From the NCBI GenBank assembly GCA_002431945.1, contig DJET01000048.1, forward strand, positions 1 through 64,000: a stretch of DNA of 64,000 bases, written 5' to 3'. The translations under genes were made by a program, and so were the position numbers. Within the stretch, counting starts at the first letter, position 1. Each line of letters begins with the position of its first letter. The notes under the pieces were generated by a model. That model did no database searches. It saw nothing but the letters and a program-made list of their open reading frames with translations, and was not told where the DNA came from. The DNA is from Ruminococcaceae bacterium UBA5891. GTDB lineage: Bacteria; Bacillota; Clostridia; Oscillospirales; Acutalibacteraceae. Positions 9,180 through 19,268 of this stretch are shown here, piece by piece.

Positions 9180-11386
9180 TTACTATTCCCTTCTTTGCTT
9201 ATAAAATCAAATCCCTTAACACTGCCGAAGGGTGTTACGGCGGTCTCGGCGCCGAAATTTACATATATTTCCGTACCGTTGGAAAATACGGTATGAGCAA
9301 GCTCGCCCTGTTTTTCGTATTTAAGAATTTGCGCGCCCTTCACCGATCTTAAGGCTGTGTTATAGCGATTTGAAAAATCAATGATATCATTTTTAACATC
9401 GCGGAAAACTCCCGATGAAAGACCGCTGTTTGCCGTGAAAATATACGAATTCTCAAAATTCCGAATAACCGTAAATTCCAATGCCTGACCGGTAGAAACC
9501 GCCTTAAGAAAGCTTTGAACCTTATCAGACGAAAGATTAACAGACTGGCTTGTCAAAAGCTTACTGCCCTTAAATATCATTTGATAAAAAGGTATTTCGG
9601 CGTCTATAAAATTATAGCCTGAGCTTTTTTCGGGCGTATCGGTAATAATGTCAGACTGCATTGCGGCGTATAAATTGGCGCCGGCGGTAGCAACAACGCC
9701 GTTTTTAAATCCGGACAATATTTTTGCCGCGTCCTGCGACATACGGTTTTTAGCATAATATTCAGTATCGTTGCAATCACCGTAAGCGTCTGTACCGAGG
9801 CTTGAAAACGAAACTCCGGAAAGCTTCCAATCGGAAATTTTATCCTTTAATTTTTCCCCTGCCGCTATAAGCTTATCCCTGCTGAGCATTAAATCTCCGC
9901 CGTCCTCTATTTGGTGAGTAACCATAGAGTAGCTTTTCTTTTGAGCCGCAATAAGATCGGCTGTTTTGGCACTGTCGTAATTCTTTGAAAAGCCGGAGGT
10001 TGAGCTGCGGAAATAAATCAGATCAAAATCCATAATCAACGGTATGCCTTGCTTTTCGCAGCTTTGGTACAATTTATTCAATTTTTTTATGCTGCCCAAT
10101 GCAGGATCTATTTTAAATCCGCCGGCAAGCTTTTTACCGTCAAGTCCGCCCTTACCGAAGCCGCTGAGCTTTACCGCTATATCCGCGTCGGTCCTGTCGG
10201 TCAATTCATTCAGCATTTGGGGTATCTCGTCAAGCCTTGTTGCTGCAGAAACCGAATTATAAGGAATACCCAAAAAGCTTTTGCTTACGTTAATTCCGCC
10301 GATAACATTAAGCATTATGCCTATGCTGCTTTCCTCTCCCGTAAGCCCTAAATAATCGCGGTATGCCGCCGCAACACCGTTATAGCTGTTTTCATATCCC
10401 TTTATCGGGCAATACCTTACCGACAGGTATTTTGCCTTAGCCTTACTCAGCGTAACCTTTTTAACGGTAGCCGTTTTCTTATCCGCGCCCTTAATAACCG
10501 ATTCCGCCGTGCTTCTTATTCGAAACGACGGGTAAACCGCAGAATATCCGATTTGGCTATCGCCCGCAACAGCGTTTATTTTTGCAAGCTCCGCACCGTT
10601 TTCGATAATACCCATAAGCGATCTGTTTCTATCCTTAACCGAAAAAACCGGCAGTCTTACTGTTTCGGTTTCGGTTAACTGCTGCATCGGCTGCGACGCA
10701 GCGTCGTCGCCGTAAACAGACTCGGAATAATTCCTTATATTGCGGGTTGTATCGTCAACATACATTAAGGCGCCGCAGCCCGATGGTACAAACAAATAAG
10801 AATCGGTATTGTTTTTTGCCGAAGCAAAATACGGCATTACGGCTACCTCAAGGAGAATGTTATCGCCCTCGGTTATTTTATCCGCAAGTATTCGTGTTTC
10901 CAAGCCGTCGTCACAAAGAATGTAATCTACCGGAAGGGAAATTTCAGCGTCGCGGAAATAGTAAATTACCCTTACGCCGTTTTTGATCTTCAGGCTGTAT
11001 ACATCACCGTTTCTAACGGCGTCAAATGAATTTTCCGCAGCGCTGTCCATTGTGGTTTTATTGCTGTAGGTAATCACAAATGAGGAGCATAGATTCAATT
11101 CCTGATATTCGTTGCTGCGGTCACCCGAACGGTAGTAATCATAAGGCACAGAGGACCATACCTCGCCGTCGGCGTTGTCATACAGTAAAACCGCGCCTGC
11201 ATCGCCGTCCCATAAAAGGCTGTAATTTTCATTTTCAGCCACAGCTCCCGTTTCCAAAACCTTTATTTCATCGGGCACCGAAAAGGGCTTGTTTGTATTT
11301 GCTTTGGCGCCGAAGCAACCCGATAGGGCAAGTGACATTACAACAGCCGTAAACAAAACAAATGCTTTTTTAAAATTCATTGCCAT
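9176..11386 (-). CDS. DUF5696 domain lipoprotein
   Basis: A 736-aa exported lipoprotein: the signal peptide ends in a lipobox SLALSGC with the cysteine at about residue 24. The N-terminal half looks beta-rich, and from about residue 340 the sequence resembles the TIM-barrel-like DUF5696 family (IMLNVIGGINVSK, IPLIMDFDLIYFR, WKLSGVSFSSLGTDAYGDC). I recognise this as a family commonly placed beside ABC sugar permeases and YIP1-family proteins in Firmicutes, but no enzymatic activity is established that I can name. Here it stands between the YIP1/NHL protein and the second permease pair. It may be a surface glycosidase or a glycan-binding accessory protein. Confidence 0.75.
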   Translation of the reverse strand: MAMNFKKAFVLFTAVVMSLALSGCFGAKANTNKPFSVPDEIKVLETGAVAENENYSLLWDGDAGAVLLYDNADGEVWSSVPYDYYRSGDRSNEYQELNLCSSFVITYSNKTTMDSAAENSFDAVRNGDVYSLKIKNGVRVIYYFRDAEISLPVDYILCDDGLETRILADKITEGDNILLEVAVMPYFASAKNNTDSYLFVPSGCGALMYVDDTTRNIRNYSESVYGDDAASQPMQQLTETETVRLPVFSVKDRNRSLMGIIENGAELAKINAVAGDSQIGYSAVYPSFRIRSTAESVIKGADKKTATVKKVTLSKAKAKYLSVRYCPIKGYENSYNGVAAAYRDYLGLTGEESSIGIMLNVIGGINVSKSFLGIPYNSVSAATRLDEIPQMLNELTDRTDADIAVKLSGFGKGGLDGKKLAGGFKIDPALGSIKKLNKLYQSCEKQGIPLIMDFDLIYFRSSTSGFSKNYDSAKTADLIAAQKKSYSMVTHQIEDGGDLMLSRDKLIAAGEKLKDKISDWKLSGVSFSSLGTDAYGDCNDTEYYAKNRMSQDAAKILSGFKNGVVATAGANLYAAMQSDIITDTPEKSSGYNFIDAEIPFYQMIFKGSKLLTSQSVNLSSDKVQSFLKAVSTGQALEFTVIRNFENSYIFTANSGLSSGVFRDVKNDIIDFSNRYNTALRSVKGAQILKYEKQGELAHTVFSNGTEIYVNFGAETAVTPFGSVKGFDFISKEGNSK

Positions 11387-11393
11387 ATCACCC

Positions 11394-13535
11394 TTACCTC
11401 AGCATTGCTTCCTTAATTATTCCCATAACAAAGCCCAAAAGATCCTGTCCTAACGTCAGCATAATAAACGCTATAAACAGCACTATTCCCATTCCTATAA
11501 CAATTACAATGCCAAGACCCAGCGCCTTTGTAAAGCTGAAATCGTGTACCACTGTTATAGAAAGTAAAATCCACACAATAAATACCGCCGTAAATGCCGT
11601 TTTAATCAGTGTAAATCCGGCGTTAGACGTGGGTATTATTATATAAGAGGCTATTAAATAAAAAACCGAATACAGAATTAAAGGCTGCAGGCAATAACAG
11701 CCCGTACAGTAAATGCTTCTGAGATTACCCTTGCCCTCAAACAAAACGCATGCCAGCCAGTTTATTATTACATAAAGCAACACTAAGCCGACCGTTCCGA
11801 ACAGGGTATAAATTGCATTAAAATCAGAAATGTTCACTATATTATACATAAATCCGCCGAAAAGTGCGGAGCTTACCGTTGCTACATAGAACAGTATTAA
11901 ATGTACGGTTGCAATCACCATAGAACCCTTATTTTCGTTTCGCACCGCAGAAAAGACCTCTATCGGATGGCTTAAGGTCTTCAGCGCTGCCTTAAGCTTT
12001 TCATTTTTGATAAGCGTTATGCCTTTTTTTCTGCATTTTCTAAGCGCAATTACGGCAGCTGTAATAACCGTAACGACAATTATAAGCACCCACCAAAGAT
12101 TTTCGCGCACAAATCGGTTACGAACCGCCTTATATGCCTGCGAATATGTAGCCTGATCCAGACCGCTCTTTGCATATGCCATTGATTCGTCGTATTTTTC
12201 TTCCGAAAGGCTTGCCTTCGCAAGACCGATATATGCCAACTGGCAGTTTTTATCCTGTGCGTTAACAGCCTCCCAATAGGGCTTTGCTTTAGCGTATTCG
12301 CCCTGATTGGTTAAGGTTTGCGCCGTTTTAAAGCACTTGCCGAACTCATTTATACGGAATATCGTTAAATTGCCGTTCACTAAATCCAATACAACCAAAT
12401 CTTCACCGCGGCAGGTAACCGAACCCGGCGTAACAAACGTGCCTACCTGATTGCCTAAGCCCGTACCGCCACCGAAAACAGTCAAAAGATTACAGTTGCT
12501 GTCATACATATATATCCTGCCTTGGGTAGAGTCCAAAGCATAGATATAACCCTCATTATCGGTTGTTACGGCGTTTATTTTCTGACTGACGGGAACGCCG
12601 TAAGCCGAGGTTTTTTCAACATATGAATTCGGGAAATCGCCGAAGTTGTATTGATCGCCCTCCACAACGTCAAACTGCTCGGCTGCCCGCAAAATATTAG
12701 CTCCCGTGGGGGCAAACATCTTTATTTGACCGACGTCCTCCCCTATTACGCCGCAAATAAATCCGTCATAGCTCATAGATATATCGGATAACTGATAAGG
12801 CAGCTTTTTCGCAGTGCCGTCGTGCTTCTCCTTTGTTTCAAAAGCAGATGTCAGCCAATCCTTAAGAGCGCCGAAAACAGTCGTCGCCACCTTATTGGCA
12901 CCGAAGAATCCTAAAAAGTCGCCGTTTTTGGAAAATACCATTAACCCGTAATACGAGCCTTCACACAAAACGTAAAGATAGCCGTTCTTATCCTTTTCAA
13001 CTCTGATCGGCGTATAAGAAAAATCGGCGGGAATTATCGAAGAATCAGGCTTTAATATAATATCCTTAACCTCTTCGTCCTTACAGCAAAGCACGCGTTC
13101 GTTTTCGGTATCCGCAACGTACAGAAGCCCCTCGCTGTCCACATATATTCCCTTTGCGCCCGAAAATGTATATTCATTGCCGCCTCCGCTCAGGGATTTA
13201 ATGCTTTTTACAAGCTTATATTCGGAATTGAAAATATAAATTATACCCTGCTTGCCGTCAAGCAAATACGTGTTGTTCTCTTTATCACTGCATACATATT
13301 CAAAAGAGCTATTTTCCTGCTTTACAAACGAAAGATCGATAACCCTGTAAGGATTAAAAAGCGCCTTTGTCTCCACAGGCTTTTTATTGGTAAAACCGGT
13401 CCAGTAGGTGTAATTAGTGTAAGGCACACGGTCATTTTCAACCGTTGCTGCACCGACGCTAAGGCAGAAAAAAAGCATTACCGCCGCTATCAGCGCCCCA
13501 ACGGTTTTAAAAAACGAAAAATGCCGTTTCAACAT
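11394..13535 (-). CDS. YIP1-family membrane protein with extracytoplasmic NHL beta-propeller
   Basis: A 713-aa protein in three parts. After a signal peptide (about residues 1-29) there is an NHL-type propeller up to about residue 390 with repeats such as GIYVDSEGLLYVADTENERV and VTTDNEGYIYALDSTQGRI. A short TPR-like stretch follows (GEYAKAKPYWEAVNAQDKN), then a transmembrane helix near residue 470. The C-terminal half holds about five helices of a Yip1 domain. This puts the propeller outside and the Yip1 bundle in the membrane. It lies 7 bp before the DUF5696 gene and between two permease pairs, so an accessory or sensing role in glycan uptake is likely but unproven. Confidence 0.8.
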   Translation of the reverse strand: MLKRHFSFFKTVGALIAAVMLFFCLSVGAATVENDRVPYTNYTYWTGFTNKKPVETKALFNPYRVIDLSFVKQENSSFEYVCSDKENNTYLLDGKQGIIYIFNSEYKLVKSIKSLSGGGNEYTFSGAKGIYVDSEGLLYVADTENERVLCCKDEEVKDIILKPDSSIIPADFSYTPIRVEKDKNGYLYVLCEGSYYGLMVFSKNGDFLGFFGANKVATTVFGALKDWLTSAFETKEKHDGTAKKLPYQLSDISMSYDGFICGVIGEDVGQIKMFAPTGANILRAAEQFDVVEGDQYNFGDFPNSYVEKTSAYGVPVSQKINAVTTDNEGYIYALDSTQGRIYMYDSNCNLLTVFGGGTGLGNQVGTFVTPGSVTCRGEDLVVLDLVNGNLTIFRINEFGKCFKTAQTLTNQGEYAKAKPYWEAVNAQDKNCQLAYIGLAKASLSEEKYDESMAYAKSGLDQATYSQAYKAVRNRFVRENLWWVLIIVVTVITAAVIALRKCRKKGITLIKNEKLKAALKTLSHPIEVFSAVRNENKGSMVIATVHLILFYVATVSSALFGGFMYNIVNISDFNAIYTLFGTVGLVLLYVIINWLACVLFEGKGNLRSIYCTGCYCLQPLILYSVFYLIASYIIIPTSNAGFTLIKTAFTAVFIVWILLSITVVHDFSFTKALGLGIVIVIGMGIVLFIAFIMLTLGQDLLGFVMGIIKEAMLR

Positions 13536-13547
13536 TAAAATTGCCTC

Positions 13548-14459
13548 CTATTCCTTAATTCCCGCACTGTTCATAGATTCAAGCACATTGCTCTGCGAAA
13601 TGAAATACACAATTATCGGCGGTATCATCATAATAACCGTAACCGACATAGCGCTTCCGGAGCGCGCAATTCCGCCTGCGGAAATTTGGGACATTACAGC
13701 CGGAAGGGTTTTAATGGTCTCTCTGAATATCATTCCGTTCGGGGCCTGCGACCATGTCGAGCTGAACTGAAACAGCATAAGGGTCATAATACACGACTTA
13801 ACCATCGGAACAACAATTCTGAAAAAAATCTTAAACGGGTCGGCGCCGTCAATTTCAGCAGCCTCAAGCAAAGCGTTCGGTATGGCGCCCTCCATATACT
13901 GCTTCATAAGGAACACACCCATTGTAGACGCAAGACCGGGAAGAATATACGCCCAATAGGTATCTATTATCCCGATATTTGCCGAAATAATATACTGCGG
14001 TATCGCCAAAGTAAAGCTGTTAAAAAGCAGCGCATACTGTATAAGTAAAAATAAGAATTTTTTTCCTTTAAAATCTGCCTTTGCAAGAGCAAACGCCGCT
14101 AAGGTTGCAATAAAAATATAAATTGCCGTACTTGCAACAGAAAGAAATACGCTGTTAAAAATGTATTTTGAAAGCGGTACGCTAAGGTTTGAAAGAAGCC
14201 TTGGCAATGCCGAATAGTTTTGAAGAGTCGGATTGTAAACAAAAAACCTCGGCGGGAAAACAAGCAGTTCATCCAACGGCTTAAACGATGTTACCACCGA
14301 ATAAACCAAGGGCAGCATTGAAAACAACCCGAAGGCGAATACAATAATAAGATATATGCCGCTCCCGAAATTCGAGCGGGTATATTTTCGGCTGTAAGAG
14401 GAGCTTTCTTTCCTCGGTTTCAATTTAATTTTACGGTTTCCTGATAATTTGGTTTTCAT
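13548..14459 (-). CDS. Carbohydrate ABC transporter permease, MalG type (pair 1)
   Basis: A permease of about 303 residues. I start it at the ATG at 14459 (MKTKLSGNRKIKLKPRK), which has AGGTGGGG upstream; an earlier in-frame start at 14501 would overlap the preceding permease gene. The N-terminus is very basic, then six predicted helices follow. The EAA loop is NALLEAAEIDGADPFKIFFR near residue 200. It partners the MalF-type permease at 14470 and follows the CBM-fused binding protein, its probable substrate-delivery partner. Confidence 0.9.
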   Translation of the reverse strand: MKTKLSGNRKIKLKPRKESSSYSRKYTRSNFGSGIYLIIVFAFGLFSMLPLVYSVVTSFKPLDELLVFPPRFFVYNPTLQNYSALPRLLSNLSVPLSKYIFNSVFLSVASTAIYIFIATLAAFALAKADFKGKKFLFLLIQYALLFNSFTLAIPQYIISANIGIIDTYWAYILPGLASTMGVFLMKQYMEGAIPNALLEAAEIDGADPFKIFFRIVVPMVKSCIMTLMLFQFSSTWSQAPNGMIFRETIKTLPAVMSQISAGGIARSGSAMSVTVIMMIPPIIVYFISQSNVLESMNSAGIKE

Positions 14460-14469
14460 AATTCCCCAC

Positions 14470-15372
14470 CTACTTTCCCGTTCTGTTGAGTAAACGGGCA
14501 ATTATCTCACGGGATATTGCCATAAGCAAAAACAGGAACACCGAGATTGCCGAAGCATATCCCATTTCGTAACGCACCATACCTGCGTCGGATAAATACG
14601 GTACCAACATATCCACCGAATTGTCAACGCTGGGATAGCCCGCAAGCTCCGTAGCAACCGTGCCGACAGAAAACGCCGACGCTATTTGCATTACCGCACT
14701 GAAAAGCAATATATGCTTCATAACGGGCAGGGTTATGTACCAAAGCTCCTGCCAGCGGTTTCTGATGCCGTCTATTGCGCCGGCTTCAAATAATTCACCG
14801 TTAACGTTTTGCAAACCAGAAATATTGGCAAGAAATGAAACGCCCATACTCTGCCAAAGCTGTACTATTATAATAATCGGCATAGTGTAGCTTGCGTTTT
14901 TAAGCCATGAAATCGGTTCGGTTATCAAATTTGCAGAAAGTAAAATGCTGTTAATGTAGCCGTAGCTGTCACTACTGAAGGCGATCTGCCATATAAAATA
15001 CGCGCTCCCTGCCAGTGCGGGACAGTATATCATAAACGACAGAATATTCCTGAACATAGGATTAAATTCGTTTATAAACCACGCCAGAACAAATGAAAGC
15101 AAAAATCCCGCAGGTCCTGTTATTACGGCAAAGGTTATAGTATTGGAAAGAGTTTTTACAAAAACCTCGTCGTCGATAAGCATTCTGATATAATTATCTA
15201 TTCCCACAAATTTAGGGGCATTGATCATATCAAAATCAAAAAAGCTTAACACAACAGATGCAATAATCGGTATTACAAGGAAAACCAAAAAGCACACTAA
15301 AAAAGGAATCAGCATCGCATAATAGTAAAGCATTTTATTGGTTTTCTTTGCAAGCTTAGTTTTACTACCCAT
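14470..15372 (-). CDS. Sugar ABC transporter permease, MalF type (pair 1)
   Basis: A permease of about 300 residues with six hydrophobic segments and an EAA-like loop (LFEAGAIDGIRNRWQELWYIT) near residue 195. The ATG at 15372 (MGSKTKLAKKTNK) follows a GAAGGA ribosome-binding site; a longer frame from 15402 overlaps the stop of the upstream binding-protein gene, so the shorter start is preferred. It belongs to the LacF/UgpA group of oligosaccharide importers. Confidence 0.9.
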   Translation of the reverse strand: MGSKTKLAKKTNKMLYYYAMLIPFLVCFLVFLVIPIIASVVLSFFDFDMINAPKFVGIDNYIRMLIDDEVFVKTLSNTITFAVITGPAGFLLSFVLAWFINEFNPMFRNILSFMIYCPALAGSAYFIWQIAFSSDSYGYINSILLSANLITEPISWLKNASYTMPIIIIVQLWQSMGVSFLANISGLQNVNGELFEAGAIDGIRNRWQELWYITLPVMKHILLFSAVMQIASAFSVGTVATELAGYPSVDNSVDMLVPYLSDAGMVRYEMGYASAISVFLFLLMAISREIIARLLNRTGK

Positions 15373-15388
15373 AGTTTCTTCCTTCTCT

Positions 15389-18235
15389 TTATGAATAGGC
15401 ATTTATCTTACGCTCAATTTCCTCATTGGCATAATCTGCGGCCTTTATAAGTGCGTCTTTTACATTTTCACCCTTGTTGTAGACCTTCCAAAAGGCTTGG
15501 TCTACTGCACGGGCAACAAAGTAGCTTCCCGGAACCTCGGGAATTTCTTTAATATATTTACGCTGAAGATTAAGAATTTCAAGGTCATTATAATCCCAGC
15601 CCATATTTTCAAACGCCTCGGTATTGGCGGTAGCAATTCTTGAGATCGTACCTAAAATCGACTCGACTTCATTATTATATAAAAGCTGCGTATCGGCGTC
15701 TGTCCACCATTTAAGGAATTCCCATGCGCTTTTTACATTTTTTGAAGTATTTAATATGGCGCAGCCCGCGCCGCTTCCCGAAACAGTGTGATCTATATTG
15801 CCGTTTTCATCACGGGTTCCGGGAATAAGGGCAATGCCCCACTTTCCGTCTATTTCGGGCGCCATATCCTTAAGCTGTGTATAAACCGTATAATCGGAAA
15901 TTCCCAAAGGCGTAATACCTATTCTGAAACGGTTATAAAACGAAACCGAAACAGGCAGCTTATACTTAGTATAAAAAGAAGACCAGAACGAAAACGATGA
16001 AAGAGCAATAGGATCGTCTAACAGGCATTTGTTTTTATCCTCATTGTAAAATGAACCGCCGTTCTGCTGATAAACAGAGGCAAACATATTCAACCCGCCG
16101 ATACCGGTATTGACCGTTGTTGACGAGGTTATCTGAACATACGGCACCCACGTTTCCATATTGCTCATTCTAAGCACTGTCGACGTCGCTAAAAATTCGT
16201 CCCACGTTTCAGGAACGCTCAGTCCCAGTCTTTCAAAAATATCTCTTCGGTAAAACATAATATAAAACGACTGCGTTTCAGGTAAGGCATAGGTGCCGTT
16301 TTTATATTCGTAAGGAACGGTAGCCGTTGAGGCAAATCGTTCCTTTACCGATTGAAAATCCTCAAATTCCTCTAAATTTCTTACGGCTCCTCTGAGCGCA
16401 AAGTTAACAGGCTCGGTTCTTGAAAGGTTCAGCGCAACATCGGGCGCATTGCCTGTCAGCATACCGTTGATTATAGAGGCGCTTGTAAGCTCTACATGAA
16501 CGTTTATTCCCGTTTTTGGAACAAACGAGGTATTTATAAGAGAATTAAGCGCCATGGCCTGGTCTCTGCCCCAGTTCACCCAAAGAACAATGCTCTCGCC
16601 TTCATCTTTTTCCGAATCGGTCTTGTCGTAACCGTCAACAAACGACGCAAAAAAGCGCTTAAAATTATAACTAAGCCTTGTAAAGAAAGCGGGCTTGGCG
16701 TATTCCGCCTTAGCGCCTGCGGGCGTAATTAAAATTCGGTCAAGGCTTAAAGGCATTACATTCATATTACTGAGCGAGGAGGAAAGCGATGAATAATTCG
16801 AATAAAAATCCGAAATATAATCCTCTGCCTTATAAATGTTTTTAATCATATTAGCCACAACACGGTTTGTATTTACAAGCACCGAAATTTGGGAATTGGT
16901 TTTTTGACCCGAAATTTTCTTAAGCTCGTCAGCCGCTTTATCAAGCCTGCTGTTATAATATTTAAGCTTTTCTTCAAAGCCGTCGATCTGTTCATAAAGA
17001 TTATAGTCGCGGTTGGGATCCGGCGATTCTCCGGTAATCATTATTACGCTTAAATAAAGCTCTCTGAGTCCCGAAAGAATTTCCCTTATATCCTTATATA
17101 CATTCGCCGTTTCCCCCAAGGTGACCTTTAACGATAATATATGGTCGCCTTCGGAAAGATAAATATCATATGCCCGTTCACTGTCTGCAAATTCATAAAG
17201 CTTCCATGAATTGCAATGTGAAAATCTGAGGTTTTCGGCTTCCTTAAACGGAGTAACCCCGTCTATCTTCAAAGAACGGTAAGCAAATCCGTTTTGAATT
17301 TGATCCTGATTATATATAAAACCGAAATTGTAAAGTCCCGGTTTTTCCACATGGAATTTCCATGTAATTTCTTCGTTTGTGTTTTGCCAGTTTGTATTTC
17401 CTATGTAGTTTATAACACGCTTCATAGGATCGTTGGGAGAAAGCCATGCCGAATTATCGGACTTGGAGATAATTGATCTGGAATTTTTAAGAACTGCATT
17501 TTCGGCTTCTATAACTATACCCTGAGCGTCGGCTGACTTATAGCCCTTTTCTCTGTATTCATTTTCAACTTCATTATAGCTTTTAACATTTTCAATGCCT
17601 GAAATATTTATTTCAGACAGCACCAGCTCGCTGCTGTTTACTTTTAACGTTACAGTATTTTCACCCTCTGTAAAACAGAAGGCATAGGGATCTGTAACCA
17701 CGCCCGAAACATCAAAAAGTGAAACTGTCACAAAGCCGTCATACGGCTTTTGCTGCGGGGCAATTTGATTGCCCATAGAATCGCTGCGGATATCTCCGTC
17801 ATTTTCCCAATAACAGAAAAGCCGCATATTCTGCGCGCCCTCAAACGGAATTACACCGTTTACAAAAAGTGATAATCCCGCTTCCTTGGCGGCGTCGGCT
17901 GATATTTTATAGTTAAGATTTATATTATAAAGACCGCTCTTCGGCACGTTTACTTTATATGTAACCGACGTACCGCCCGAAATGCTGACGGCCTTATTTT
18001 CAGCAGTATTGACTGCACCGTCGGCTCCGATAAAATCGCAGCCGTTTATTTTTATATTTTCCGCATCGGACACAGGGGACTTACCGTGAATATAAGCGTC
18101 ATAGTCCATATAATCCGCGTCGGTATTATTATCATTTTTAATATTTTCGGCACTATCGGAAACCGAAAATACATTAAGCGGTATAACCGCCGCTGTTAAT
18201 ACCAACACGGCTAATATTGCCATTATCTTTTTCAC
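15389..18235 (-). CDS. Extracellular solute-binding protein with two N-terminal CBM-like modules
   Basis: A 948-aa exported protein, about twice the usual size of family 1 sugar-binding proteins. The start is a GTG with AAAAGGGG upstream. A signal peptide (about 1-26) has no lipobox cysteine. Two beta-sandwich, CBM35/CBM6-like modules follow (about 45-215 and 240-385; the second starts IVIEAENAVLKNS). A helical spacer covers about 390-490, and a binding-protein domain runs from about 555 to the end (ESIVLWVNWGRD, GNAPDVALNLSR, VPETWDEFLATS). It precedes permease pair 1. The modules may hold the polymer at the membrane while the C-terminal domain delivers oligosaccharides. How it is retained at the cell is unclear. 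Confidence 0.85.
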   Translation of the reverse strand: MKKIMAILAVLVLTAAVIPLNVFSVSDSAENIKNDNNTDADYMDYDAYIHGKSPVSDAENIKINGCDFIGADGAVNTAENKAVSISGGTSVTYKVNVPKSGLYNINLNYKISADAAKEAGLSLFVNGVIPFEGAQNMRLFCYWENDGDIRSDSMGNQIAPQQKPYDGFVTVSLFDVSGVVTDPYAFCFTEGENTVTLKVNSSELVLSEINISGIENVKSYNEVENEYREKGYKSADAQGIVIEAENAVLKNSRSIISKSDNSAWLSPNDPMKRVINYIGNTNWQNTNEEITWKFHVEKPGLYNFGFIYNQDQIQNGFAYRSLKIDGVTPFKEAENLRFSHCNSWKLYEFADSERAYDIYLSEGDHILSLKVTLGETANVYKDIREILSGLRELYLSVIMITGESPDPNRDYNLYEQIDGFEEKLKYYNSRLDKAADELKKISGQKTNSQISVLVNTNRVVANMIKNIYKAEDYISDFYSNYSSLSSSLSNMNVMPLSLDRILITPAGAKAEYAKPAFFTRLSYNFKRFFASFVDGYDKTDSEKDEGESIVLWVNWGRDQAMALNSLINTSFVPKTGINVHVELTSASIINGMLTGNAPDVALNLSRTEPVNFALRGAVRNLEEFEDFQSVKERFASTATVPYEYKNGTYALPETQSFYIMFYRRDIFERLGLSVPETWDEFLATSTVLRMSNMETWVPYVQITSSTTVNTGIGGLNMFASVYQQNGGSFYNEDKNKCLLDDPIALSSFSFWSSFYTKYKLPVSVSFYNRFRIGITPLGISDYTVYTQLKDMAPEIDGKWGIALIPGTRDENGNIDHTVSGSGAGCAILNTSKNVKSAWEFLKWWTDADTQLLYNNEVESILGTISRIATANTEAFENMGWDYNDLEILNLQRKYIKEIPEVPGSYFVARAVDQAFWKVYNKGENVKDALIKAADYANEEIERKINAYS

Positions 18236-18275
18236 TGCTAAGTCCCCTTTTCGTTTTTACGGAAAATCTTAAGTT

Positions 18276-19256
18276 TTATTTCTTATTTCTTGCTTTTTTT
18301 GCGGCAAGGAATAAAATAACAAATCCCAAAACAACCAAAACACAAATTCCGATTATGATCCAAAGCCACGGAAATTCCTGTTTTTCGTCCGCCTGTGCGG
18401 CGCCTTCCTTTGGCTGACGGGTAGTATAAATTTTATATGTTCGTTTAGAGCCGTCCTGTGCCTCTACCACAATACGGGTAATATTTTCGCCTATGTAGGG
18501 AAGATCGTCTCCTGTTATCGTAACCTTAGAGGTAGGGTCAACCGCCTCAGCCGTAATTTTTAATTTCTTAACATTATAAGGAACTACCGCCTTATAAATC
18601 TTAACATCAGAAGAAAATTCCGGCGTTATCTCGGCGTTGGCAACCTTAAGCGTTTTAAGACTGATAGAATCGTAAACATTGTTTTTGTCCGTTTCGCTGT
18701 TTTGTCCGTTATTTCGCGAAGATGTATAGCTGTTGTCCTTTTGATTGCCGGAGCTGTTGTTTTTTTCCTCATTTACTGTTTGAGCTGCCGCGGTTTGAGC
18801 GAACGCTGCGTCGGCTATGCTTAAAACGCCTGTGCCTGCGGAAGCTGAAACGTCTGTTGCGGTAACGTTAAATTCGCCTGCCTTTTCAACCCTGAACGTA
18901 GCGGTCAGCATATCCGCTTTTACCTTAACGGGATTTTCCGTTGTCATATCGCACATTACGAATTTTACAGAACCGTCCGATTTATTGTCGGTTAATTTCC
19001 AGCCGCCCGCAATATCCGAGCTTATTTCCTTTAGGGTGAGCATTGCCCCGTCATATTTCAAGGTTCCGTTAACGGCAATAATATCTTCCCTGTCAGGATT
19101 TTCTATTGAAAGCGTGATCTCTATTTCATCGCCCGAACGGACCGCAGAGGGTCCGCCGAGCTTTACCGATAATGAAGAAGCAGCATTAGCGGGGAAGGTC
19201 GAAAATACTCCGAGACAAGCAAATAAAATTAAAATCGCATTACGAATTCTTTTCAT
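18276..19256 (-). CDS. Membrane-anchored cohesin-domain protein
   Basis: A 326-aa surface protein. A signal peptide ends near residue 25 (ANA-AS). Residues of about 28-155 have the pattern of a cohesin fold (LSVKLGGPSAVRSGDEIEI, LKYDGAMLTLKEI, ADMLTATFRVEKAGE). A Ser/Asn/Gln-rich linker follows, then a cadherin-like beta-sandwich of about 80 residues (LKTLKVANAEITPEF to TYKIYTTRQ). A single transmembrane helix (LWIIIGICVLVVLGFVILFL) and a short KKARNKK tail end the protein, so the cohesin faces outward. The immediately preceding gene in the operon ends in a dockerin, the natural cohesin ligand. The domain call is by eye; binding is inferred. Confidence 0.75.
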   Translation of the reverse strand: MKRIRNAILILFACLGVFSTFPANAASSLSVKLGGPSAVRSGDEIEITLSIENPDREDIIAVNGTLKYDGAMLTLKEISSDIAGGWKLTDNKSDGSVKFVMCDMTTENPVKVKADMLTATFRVEKAGEFNVTATDVSASAGTGVLSIADAAFAQTAAAQTVNEEKNNSSGNQKDNSYTSSRNNGQNSETDKNNVYDSISLKTLKVANAEITPEFSSDVKIYKAVVPYNVKKLKITAEAVDPTSKVTITGDDLPYIGENITRIVVEAQDGSKRTYKIYTTRQPKEGAAQADEKQEFPWLWIIIGICVLVVLGFVILFLAAKKARNKK

Positions 19257-19268
19257 ATTCTCACCTCA

